Below, piece after piece: positions 7,678 through 14,715 of a DNA stretch of 64,000 bases. Source of the DNA: Candidatus Dojkabacteria bacterium. Lineage in GTDB: Bacteria; Patescibacteria; Dojkabacteria; SC72; JAFGCJ01. Position 1 is the first letter of the stretch; each line of letters opens with the position of its first letter. The DNA lies in NCBI GenBank assembly GCA_016932785.1, contig JAFGCJ010000002.1:534549-598548 (forward strand). Reading direction: 5' to 3'. The translations under genes and the position numbers were made by a program. The notes beneath the pieces are model-generated. The model did no database searches. It was given only the letters and a program-made list of their open reading frames with translations, and was not told the DNA's origin.

Positions 7678-9264
7678 ATGAAAAGAATTAGACCTTACAA
7701 TACTGAAAGAAAGTCGTTCTTCTGGTATAAAATAATTCCTGGAATCATCACCGTCGTAATACTTACCTCCCCTTTGTGGACATCCTTGCTCGGAATATAT
7801 GAGGCACTAATAATATATCTTGCTTTTCTTGCAACCTATATTCTATATAAGGCCGTACAACACTCAATTGCAAGTGTTCTTGGCTATAAAAAGATGGTCA
7901 GAGATAAGAAACGAGATTGGAGTAAGGATTTACTCAAAATCGATTTTGACAATCTAGAAAGTAAAAAGGATTTACCCAATGACCTGTCTCAAATTTACCA
8001 CCTATTTTTTTACCCAATATATAAAGAATCATACAGTGATCTAAAGAAAGGCATCGAGTCAATAGTAAATCAGGATTATCCCTACCCTAAAAGGATAATT
8101 TTCGTGGCAGCGGTCGAAGAAAGAGCCGGTCCAGAACAAAAGGAGATAGTAAAAAAATTAAAGAAAGAATACCAGGACAAAGTCTACGGATTCTGGGACT
8201 ACTACCATCCGGAGAATATCGAAGGAGAGATAAAGGGCGATGCATGTTCTAATCTAAGATGGGCGGCAAGACATGCATCGAAGGACCTTCAAAGCCATAA
8301 CATAGATTCTAGACACGTCATCTTTACAAAGGCAGATGCAGATACAAGGTTTCATAAAAAATTCTTTTCTGCCCTTACTTATACATACATAACGGCAGAT
8401 AAAAGGTACCAAAAATTCTACTCTCCTGCAGTAATCATCTACTCAAACAACATATGGAAGGTTCCCGGACTAGTACGCCTTTTCAGTATGAGCCTGACCT
8501 TGAGCATTGTTGCAGAGTGGGTTTACGAGAAGAGACTAAAGCAAAGTTTCACCTGTTACAGCGCAAATTTTCATCTTCTAGAAAGGATCGATTTCTGGGA
8601 TCCCACAACAGGAGCTGAAGATACTTATTTTTACTGGAATGCCTTTCTTCATCTAAATGGTGACTTTCAGGGAGAATGTTTCTTCCTTCCAGTAACAATG
8701 GACGCCGTGGAAGGAACAGATCTTCTTTCATCCCTGACTTCTCTCTACAAGCAACAACTCCGCTGGGGCTGGGGGGTGATTCTCATGCCTATAGCTATTC
8801 AGGGAATGCTATGGAATAAAAAGATTCCTGTATCAATGAAGATTTCCAAGTTTGCACTTCTAGCCAGGATCTACAACTTCACAATAACAATGAGCACACT
8901 TCTGTCCTTTGCAATGCCTGTTCTAAACCTTATTAACAATGAACTCGAATATTCTTCAATCGCATATCTTCTGCCAAAAACTGTAAGCTACATGATGATG
9001 GCAAGTCTATTATTTCAGATACCATCCAAGTACTACCTCTGGAGATACTACGGATCCCCCCCAAAGGAGAAATCACTACTCTTCAAAATATGGTGGTGGG
9101 GAGTTGAGCATTTTCTGATGTTCATAAACATCTGGACCTATTACCTAATACCAAGGCTACATGCACAGTACGAAGTAACACTTGGTAAGCAAAGGAAGAA
9201 GTTCTTCATCTCGGTTGAAGGAAGACAGAAAAAAATCAACAGCAAATCAAAAACACTTCCCTAG
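7678..9264 (+). CDS. Membrane-embedded family 2 glycosyltransferase
   Basis: The 528-residue protein starts MKRIRPYNTERKSFFWYKII. Two transmembrane helices (about 18-60) precede the catalytic domain, which contains DAD (220-222, the metal/UDP-binding D-x-D), 'TGAEDTYF' (acceptor-site ED) and 'QQLRWGWG' (Q-x-x-RW) in the order typical of processive or membrane GT2 enzymes. About four hydrophobic helices follow (roughly 390-480). The family moves sugars from nucleotide-sugar donors to lipid or polysaccharide acceptors at the cytoplasmic face. The substrate is not predictable. The gene is divergent from the FtsA/PilM-like gene across an 87-base region holding both promoters, and its stop overlaps that of rnj in a CTAG. 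Confidence 0.85.
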   Translation: MKRIRPYNTERKSFFWYKIIPGIITVVILTSPLWTSLLGIYEALIIYLAFLATYILYKAVQHSIASVLGYKKMVRDKKRDWSKDLLKIDFDNLESKKDLPNDLSQIYHLFFYPIYKESYSDLKKGIESIVNQDYPYPKRIIFVAAVEERAGPEQKEIVKKLKKEYQDKVYGFWDYYHPENIEGEIKGDACSNLRWAARHASKDLQSHNIDSRHVIFTKADADTRFHKKFFSALTYTYITADKRYQKFYSPAVIIYSNNIWKVPGLVRLFSMSLTLSIVAEWVYEKRLKQSFTCYSANFHLLERIDFWDPTTGAEDTYFYWNAFLHLNGDFQGECFFLPVTMDAVEGTDLLSSLTSLYKQQLRWGWGVILMPIAIQGMLWNKKIPVSMKISKFALLARIYNFTITMSTLLSFAMPVLNLINNELEYSSIAYLLPKTVSYMMMASLLFQIPSKYYLWRYYGSPPKEKSLLFKIWWWGVEHFLMFINIWTYYLIPRLHAQYEVTLGKQRKKFFISVEGRQKKINSKSKTLP

Positions 9265-10937
9265 TCAATCTCTGTTACAACAACAGGATAGCGGTCAATT
9301 TTCTTACTTATCATCTTCGAGACAGTCTTATTTATCAAATCCTGAAGCTGACTCACGCCTTCTTTCTTGTTTCTTCCTGTACTCCCTCTCCTCCAGGATT
9401 CATATGTATCCTGAACCTGTCTTTCTATCTCCTGGAATAGCTTATTATTATCCTTAACATAAACAAATCCACGCGAAATAATGGACGGTCTGCCAATGAT
9501 TTTGTTTGACTTATCCAACTTAACAAACACAATAACTATTCCATGATCAGATATCCTTCTTCTTTCTTCAATAACAACTCTTGCCGATTCCCCAATACTT
9601 CTTCCTTCAACATAGATTTCCTTGCAGGGGAATTTCTTATCCTTATTCCACCGACCGGTCTTAGTATTATAAACAAATCTCTGCCCTGTTTCGGGTAAAC
9701 GAATATCGTTCTTCTTCATTCCCCACTTGTTCAATAAGTAAGCCATTTCATGGATAAAGGAAGGCCATCCGTGAACTGGAAGGGCAAAGCGAGGCCGAAT
9801 AAGTTTATACATAGTTCTCATGTCATCCTGATAACAATGGCCACTTGTATGAACATCCATGAATGACTGGTGAATAACCTTAGCACCAAGTCTCAAGAGA
9901 TCGTCTATCAAACGCTGTACAGCTATTTGATTACCAGGAATAACTGACGATGACAAAATTATTGTATCAGTAGACTTTACTTTAATAGTCTGATGTTCTC
10001 CTTGGGCCATTCTGCTTAGTGCAGATCTCTCCTCACCCTGAGATCCTGTGGTAAGAATAAGAAGATTTTCATCTGGAACACCAGAAATATTCTTATCTGA
10101 AACAAAAAGTTTTTCATCAACATTAAGGTAACCGATCTTACGAAGCAGTCTTACCATTGTTTTCATACTATATCCTGTAACAACAACCTTTCTCTTGTAC
10201 TTCTTTGCAATTTCCATCAATGAATACAACCTGGTCCCAAGGGACGAGAAGGTTGAGGCAATTACCCGACCTCTAGCACGTTTTACTATCTTTTCAAGAA
10301 TGTTTTTTATCTCTGTCTCAGATTTAGACTTACCGCTCAGATAGACATTTGTACTATCAAAACAAGCTAAATCTACTCCTTCGTCACCAATCTTTTTAAG
10401 TTGTTCGTAATCAGGTTCAGGCTCATTAACCGGCTCATCATCAAATTTATAGTCACCCGTATGAAATATATTTCCAGATGCCGTCTTAACCAAAATCGAG
10501 CTAGATTGGGGAATTGAGTGAGTAATTGGAACAAACCTTACCTTCATATTACCAATCTGGATATCCTTACTATGATCAACCTTCACCATTTTAACTCTCT
10601 TATCCAAACCAAATTCCTTTAGCTTTTCTTCCAAGAACATCAAAGTGAATTCCCTGCCATAAATCGTAGGAAATCCAAGTTCCTCAATAAGGTACGGGAT
10701 TGCACCTATATGGTCTAGATGGGCATGAGTCAGAACAATCCCTTTAATTTGATCCTTCCTTTTCCTGAGATAGTCTACATCGGGGATAAGATAATCTATT
10801 CCAAATTGATCATCATCAGGAATTGTAAGTCCTAAATCTATAACAAGAATCTCCTTGTCATATTCGACAACATAACAGTTTCTATTTATATCCTCTACTC
10901 CTCCAAGGGGAATAAAGGCCAATTCTTTCTTTTTCAT
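9261..10937 (-). CDS. rnj: Ribonuclease J
   Basis: The 558-residue protein matches the RNase J length. The metallo-beta-lactamase core carries HAHLDHIGA (from about residue 71), 'ITHSIPQSS', 'FHTGDYKFD' and 'FDSTNVYL'; the beta-CASP domain follows with 'ASTFSSLGTRLYSLM' and 'ILTTGSQGEERSALSRMA'. The C-terminal metal ligand region is 'FMDVHTSGHCYQDDM', and the RNase J-specific C-terminal domain is complete. RNase J has 5'-3' exonuclease and endonuclease activity in mRNA decay and rRNA maturation. PNPase is encoded 4 kb away, so this segment holds both a 5'-3' and a 3'-5' RNA-decay enzyme. Confidence 0.95.
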   Translation of the reverse strand: MKKKELAFIPLGGVEDINRNCYVVEYDKEILVIDLGLTIPDDDQFGIDYLIPDVDYLRKRKDQIKGIVLTHAHLDHIGAIPYLIEELGFPTIYGREFTLMFLEEKLKEFGLDKRVKMVKVDHSKDIQIGNMKVRFVPITHSIPQSSSILVKTASGNIFHTGDYKFDDEPVNEPEPDYEQLKKIGDEGVDLACFDSTNVYLSGKSKSETEIKNILEKIVKRARGRVIASTFSSLGTRLYSLMEIAKKYKRKVVVTGYSMKTMVRLLRKIGYLNVDEKLFVSDKNISGVPDENLLILTTGSQGEERSALSRMAQGEHQTIKVKSTDTIILSSSVIPGNQIAVQRLIDDLLRLGAKVIHQSFMDVHTSGHCYQDDMRTMYKLIRPRFALPVHGWPSFIHEMAYLLNKWGMKKNDIRLPETGQRFVYNTKTGRWNKDKKFPCKEIYVEGRSIGESARVVIEERRRISDHGIVIVFVKLDKSNKIIGRPSIISRGFVYVKDNNKLFQEIERQVQDTYESWRRGSTGRNKKEGVSQLQDLINKTVSKMISKKIDRYPVVVTEID

Positions 10938-11102
10938 TTAACATTAAACAACTAACATAATATTCAATCTTTTTCCAATGCATTATAAATACAAAAGTAA
11001 AATATTGCACGGAAAGATACTAGCCTAAACGGTCGGAAATTAATAACGACGCAGAAAATTAATACGTTCTGAAGGGCAGAAATCTATATTTTTCCAGGTT
11101 AC

Positions 11103-11330
11103 TTAGTCAATCGAGACAATCACGTAGTCAACAGCACCACCTAATGTTTGGACAGAGACGGTATCCTCTACCCTCTTGTTCATCAACGCCTTCCCAACAG
11201 GAGAATTTTGAGAAATCTTATTCTCTGTTGTGTCCACCTCACCAGGTCTGACGATCCTGAGTGTACGCTTTTTGTGGTCGCACTGAATAGTTACCTTGGA
11301 GTAAAGATGAACCGATTGTTCTTCTTTCAT
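11103..11330 (-). CDS. GreA/GreB C-terminal (FKBP-like) domain protein
   Basis: The 75-residue protein corresponds only to the C-terminal half of GreA: 'HKKRTLRIVRPGEVDTTENK', 'ISQNSPVGKALMNKRVEDTV', then a terminal beta strand. In GreA this domain docks on RNA polymerase near the secondary channel, while the N-terminal coiled coil, absent here, delivers the acidic residues that rescue backtracked complexes. As built, the protein could bind polymerase but should not stimulate transcript cleavage by itself, as in Rnk-like factors. It has its own TATAAT, which is overlapped by a perfect dyad (11353-11371). Confidence 0.8.
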   Translation of the reverse strand: MKEEQSVHLYSKVTIQCDHKKRTLRIVRPGEVDTTENKISQNSPVGKALMNKRVEDTVSVQTLGGAVDYVIVSID

Positions 11331-11352
11331 AGATAACTGGGATCTAAGCTAA

Positions 11353-11371
11353 TTGTGTTATTATAACACAA
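11353..11371. promoter_or_regulatory. Perfect dyad over the mini-greA -10 box (candidate operator)
   Basis: TTGTGTTA-TTA-TAACACAA is an 8-3-8 perfect inverted repeat in the divergent region between the GreA-domain gene and the TrmB-type gene. It contains the minus-strand TATAAT that would drive the GreA-domain gene, so a bound protein would block that promoter. Confidence 0.45.
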
Positions 11372-11415
11372 AATTATATCTGTCGTCAAATCAGAACACC
11401 ACGACCAAATTAATC

Positions 11416-11439
11416 TTTGTTACATGACGGTGTCACAAA
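11416..11439. promoter_or_regulatory. Second dyad upstream of the TrmB-type gene (candidate operator)
   Basis: TTTGTTACA-N6-TGTCACAAA has arms matching at 8 of 9 positions. It shares TTGT...ACAA ends with the dyad at 11353-11371 and lies upstream of the TATAAT at 11492-11497. Binding by the adjacent TrmB-type protein is a guess from proximity. Confidence 0.35.
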
Positions 11440-11491
11440 TCAAGGCATATAAAGCTTTACAGAGACTATGTTTTAAGATCCTGAAATATGT

Positions 11492-11497
11492 TATAAT
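11492..11497 (+). promoter_or_regulatory. Extended -10 for the second TrmB-type gene
   Basis: TGTTATAAT, with the hexamer at 11492-11497, gives a predicted start near 11504 and a leader of about 43 bases, longer than for most genes in the window. No Shine-Dalgarno is seen before ATG 11547. Confidence 0.45.
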
Positions 11498-11546
11498 CAA
11501 CTAACATTTCTTTTCATAAAGAAAATAAAGTGTTAAAAAACAATAA

Positions 11547-12320
11547 ATGCCTAAACCTGACGCGAAAATCAACGCTTTTCTTAAGAATTTTGATCTTTCT
11601 GATATAGAGATCGATTTATACACCGGTTTACTCGAAACAGGCCCTACCACCGTACTGGAACTTTCTAAGCATGTAGATATTAAAAGAACAACTGCACATG
11701 TAAATATTGAAAACCTCATACAGAAGGGCTTCGTTGCTCAGACTCAAAAAGGGGCGAGAAGAAAAATTCTTGCAGAACCCCCGGAAAAACTAGAAACAAT
11801 ATTGAACAACAAGAAGCAAAAGATTAAAGAACTGGAGCAGACTCTTCCAGATGTCATTGACCAAATAAATCAAACTACAATAGAAAGTACAACCAAAACC
11901 TCAGTCAGATATTACGAGGGAGAAGAAGGATTCAGGAAGGTGAGCGATAGGTCTATCGAAAAAGCAGACAAGGAAATTTGTTTCATTTCTAATCTTGATG
12001 AGTGGTACAAAATCTACTCTGAGGAGTACGATAAGAAACATTACATTCCAGTAAGACTAGAGAAAGACATAAGACTGAAAATTCTCACCTTTGAAACCCC
12101 ACTAACAAGAAACTTACGAAAGAAAGACGCTGAATTTAAAAGAGAAACAAGGTTTTTACCTGAAGGCACTAAACCCTTCTCCACAACAACAATGATTTAT
12201 GACAAAGAGGTGAGCATAATGATATCAAGCAGCCCTTACTTATCAGTTATTATTGAAAGTAAGGAAATACATGATACTTTCGAATCATTATATCTAGAAC
12301 TTGAGAAGATCTCACATTAG
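11547..12320 (+). CDS. TrmB-family transcriptional regulator
   Basis: The 257-residue protein has a winged helix domain (about 8-85; 'FDLSDIEIDLYTGLLETGPT', 'DIKRTTAHVNIENLIQKGFV'), a helical linker (about 90-125, 'NNKKQKIKELEQTLPDVIDQ') and a C-terminal domain beginning 'VRYYEGEEGFRKVSDRSIEK'. Its architecture matches the regulator at 976, but identity is low and the genes are not recent duplicates. It diverges from the GreA-domain gene, with two dyads between them, so autoregulation or control of that gene is plausible. No neighbouring sugar transporter or catabolic genes point to a ligand. Confidence 0.8.
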   Translation: MPKPDAKINAFLKNFDLSDIEIDLYTGLLETGPTTVLELSKHVDIKRTTAHVNIENLIQKGFVAQTQKGARRKILAEPPEKLETILNNKKQKIKELEQTLPDVIDQINQTTIESTTKTSVRYYEGEEGFRKVSDRSIEKADKEICFISNLDEWYKIYSEEYDKKHYIPVRLEKDIRLKILTFETPLTRNLRKKDAEFKRETRFLPEGTKPFSTTTMIYDKEVSIMISSSPYLSVIIESKEIHDTFESLYLELEKISH

Positions 12321-12340
12321 AGTATTCTTGGAGCCACTAT

Positions 12341-12775
12341 CTATAATCCAAGCTCAGAACGAAACTCATTAACAAGAAACTCTAGTATTCTGAGTGATTT
12401 TTTCTTGTCGTAGGAGAAAACAAGGACTAAATCTCCTTCTTTTTTATCTATTTTTTCAAAAATCTTCCGCGTTTCTCTACGATTTATGCCATATCTCGGA
12501 AGCTCATCAGAAGTAAAGAATCCACTACAACTAAAGCTTTCTTTTACTTGATCACATAATACCCTTCCGTATTTTCTAGTATCAGAATTCTCCTTATAAA
12601 ATAAACCCTCCAAGGAAGAAACTTTAGCAATAAACAAAGTCGACCCGTTTTTTTTAACAATTTCGGACCGAGTCTCGGGAAGAGTAATCTTGATTAATTT
12701 ACTAACCTCCAAGCTTTTACCCTTGTTTTTCTTGAAAATTTTTCTTATTACTTCTTTAGCATTAGAATTCACCAT
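12341..12775 (-). CDS. Stand-alone GAD-like domain protein (GatE/AspRS insertion domain)
   Basis: The 144-residue protein resembles the GAD domain of archaeal GatE and bacterial AspRS: 'LEGLFYKENSDTRKYGRVL', then 'SGFFTSDELPRYGINRRETR' followed by a helix and 'DLVLVFSYDKKKSLRILEFL'. The G-x-F-x-SDELP-x-YGI core is close to the 'GIFHTDELPAYGIT' of GatE. In those enzymes the domain contacts tRNA or the partner subunit. Here no catalytic domain is attached. The N-terminal 60 residues are basic, fitting nucleic-acid contact. It lies 13 bases downstream of the UDG gene in the long nusA-led run. Assignment rests on motif recall and is moderate. Confidence 0.5.
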   Translation of the reverse strand: MVNSNAKEVIRKIFKKNKGKSLEVSKLIKITLPETRSEIVKKNGSTLFIAKVSSLEGLFYKENSDTRKYGRVLCDQVKESFSCSGFFTSDELPRYGINRRETRKIFEKIDKKEGDLVLVFSYDKKKSLRILEFLVNEFRSELGL

Positions 12776-12788
12776 AATACTTCGGTAA

Positions 12789-13445
12789 CTACGAAAACAT
12801 ATCTATTTGAGAGTCTTTTCCTTCGTTCGAAGAACGCTCATCACCGTCCCCCTTTTCCTTAATAATTTCCGATACTGCATCCTCAACAGACACAGGCTTC
12901 AAGTCACCATCCAGAAATTTCTTAAGATTTGCCATATCCTCCATCAAAGTTACTCTCATTGAGCCCTTATACAGAGCAACAGCAGGATGGTACATTACAA
13001 AATATGTCTTTCCCCCGCGCGAGTACAGTCTGCCATGTTCCTTGGAAATAGTCGTTCCAGGCAGAAACTTGTACATAGCAAATCTTCCAAGAGGTACAAT
13101 GACTTCAGGATCAATTAATTCAATCTGTTTATCCAACCAAGGACGACATGCATCCATTTCATCTTGTTGTGGATCCCGATTTCCCGGAGGTCTACACTTA
13201 ACCATGTTAGCAATAAAAACCTGACTTCTCTCAAGTCCAATACTCTTCAGAAGCTCATCAAGAAATCGTCCTGCAGGCCCAACAAAAGGTCTTCCGGTTT
13301 CGTCTTCCACTTTACCCGGACCCTCCCCTATAAACATAATGCTTGCATCTTCTGCGCCTTCTCCGGGAACGACCTGGGTAGCACCGGATCTTAATCTACA
13401 CTTTTCGCACTTCAAACATTCTTCGTGCAACTCCTTAAGAGTCAT
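12789..13445 (-). CDS. Type 4 (4Fe-4S) uracil-DNA glycosylase
   Basis: The 218-residue protein has the family 4 motifs: cysteines C13-x2-C16 near the N-terminus, motif 1 'GEGPGKVEDETGRPFVGPAG', then 'VKCRPPGNRDP' and 'ACRPWL' supplying the other two cluster cysteines, and motif 2 'MYHPAVAL'. It excises uracil from DNA, creating abasic sites for base-excision repair. About 30 residues of acidic/serine tail follow the domain and end in 'QIDMFS', which looks like a beta-clamp-binding or flexible tail. It lies 22 bases downstream of the Lon-like ATPase gene in the same direction. Confidence 0.92.
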   Translation of the reverse strand: MTLKELHEECLKCEKCRLRSGATQVVPGEGAEDASIMFIGEGPGKVEDETGRPFVGPAGRFLDELLKSIGLERSQVFIANMVKCRPPGNRDPQQDEMDACRPWLDKQIELIDPEVIVPLGRFAMYKFLPGTTISKEHGRLYSRGGKTYFVMYHPAVALYKGSMRVTLMEDMANLKKFLDGDLKPVSVEDAVSEIIKEKGDGDERSSNEGKDSQIDMFS

Positions 13446-13467
13446 ATCTTTAGTAATAATCTAAAAC

Positions 13468-14661
13468 CTAGCTTAGCGTTCCAATACCCTCTGGCATAAA
13501 TTCTTTCACGTTGTTTTGATCCACCACGACCTTTTGTGTCTTACCCTCAACAATACTCCTTGCCGCATGCCTACAAAGAGACGTCAGGTTACGTTCTAAC
13601 TGCCTAATTCCCGCATCAAAGCCCAAAGGTCTAACGATCAGGGGCCAGACATCATCCTTTATCTCAATTTGTTCAGGTCTGAGAGCGGTTGCCTCTATTA
13701 CCCTTGGAAGGAGATATTGCTTGGCTATAACAATTTTCTCCTCATCGCTATAACTTGTAAATCTTATAACCTCGAGACGGTCAAGCAAAGCCGCGGACAA
13801 AGTCCCAAGATTATTTGCTGTACAAACAAACATTACATTCGATAAATCAACAGGATAATCAATATAATGATCAATAAAGGTTCTGTTCTGTTCCGGATCA
13901 AGAATTTCTAGTAGAGCGGCCATGACATCACTCAAAAGGCCCTTCTGTCCACTAACCTTATCGATCTCATCAAGAAGAATCACTGGATTCATTGTCCCCA
14001 CTCTTACAAGAGCTTTTATAATTTGACCCGGCTCGGCATCGAGGTACGCCCTGGACTGTCCACGAAGTTGAGTTACACTACCAAGAGCACCAAGAGATAT
14101 TCTGACAAATTTCCTTCCCAAAGTCTGGGCAATTGATTTCGCCATTGTAGTTTTACCAACACCCTGGAGACCAACAAAACAAATAATCGGTGCATGGGAA
14201 GAAGAACCTTCAAGTTCCGACATATCTACGGTATCTCCAGTTGCCAGATTTTGCCCCGGAGTCTTCTCAAGATGAAGTTTCATAACAGCAAGATAGTCTA
14301 GTACTAGGTTTTTTACCGACTCCATGCCGTAATGATTACTGTCCAAGATTTTTCTTGCATCAACAAGATTTACCTTGTCCTCCGTTTTCTTGCTCCAGGG
14401 AATACTTGTCGTCCACTCAACATATTTATTGATTACCTCAAATTCTCCAGAATAGCTGCCAAATTTGGCCATCCTCCGAAGACGTTCTACCATACGGTTA
14501 AGTCTCTCCTTCAATGCTGAAGGTACCGCCGATCGATTAATTTGCTCTTGTAGAAGTTCTATCTCTTCAATTATCTCGCCAGAGGTCGATACCGGTCTTG
14601 AGATATTTCCCGCTTGGAGATTATTCTGAATAATAGGTTTTTTCTCACTTAGACTGTTCAT
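13468..14661 (-). CDS. Lon-type AAA+ ATPase without protease domain
   Basis: The 397-residue protein aligns with the central part of Lon: a helical segment ('LKERLNRMVERLRRMAKFGS', 'VEWTTSIPWSKKTED'), Walker A 'GLQGVGKTTMAKSIAQTL', the Lon-specific 'KFVRISLGALGSVTQLRGQ', Walker B 'VILLDEIDKV', 'ALLEILDPEQNRTFIDHY', sensor 1 'VMFVCTANN' and arginine-finger region 'LLDRLEVI'. It stops at the end of the AAA+ small domain ('GIRQLERNLTSLCRHAARSI'). The N-terminal substrate-binding domain and the Ser-Lys protease domain are both absent, and the downstream DNA does not encode them. It may be an unfoldase/chaperone or work with another protease. It lies between pnp and the UDG gene. Confidence 0.85.
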   Translation of the reverse strand: MNSLSEKKPIIQNNLQAGNISRPVSTSGEIIEEIELLQEQINRSAVPSALKERLNRMVERLRRMAKFGSYSGEFEVINKYVEWTTSIPWSKKTEDKVNLVDARKILDSNHYGMESVKNLVLDYLAVMKLHLEKTPGQNLATGDTVDMSELEGSSSHAPIICFVGLQGVGKTTMAKSIAQTLGRKFVRISLGALGSVTQLRGQSRAYLDAEPGQIIKALVRVGTMNPVILLDEIDKVSGQKGLLSDVMAALLEILDPEQNRTFIDHYIDYPVDLSNVMFVCTANNLGTLSAALLDRLEVIRFTSYSDEEKIVIAKQYLLPRVIEATALRPEQIEIKDDVWPLIVRPLGFDAGIRQLERNLTSLCRHAARSIVEGKTQKVVVDQNNVKEFMPEGIGTLS

Positions 14662-14715
14662 TCAGTATAGACAGATTTCTTAATATTCGGTTATTGCAAG
14701 CATACTGGTCCCTCA

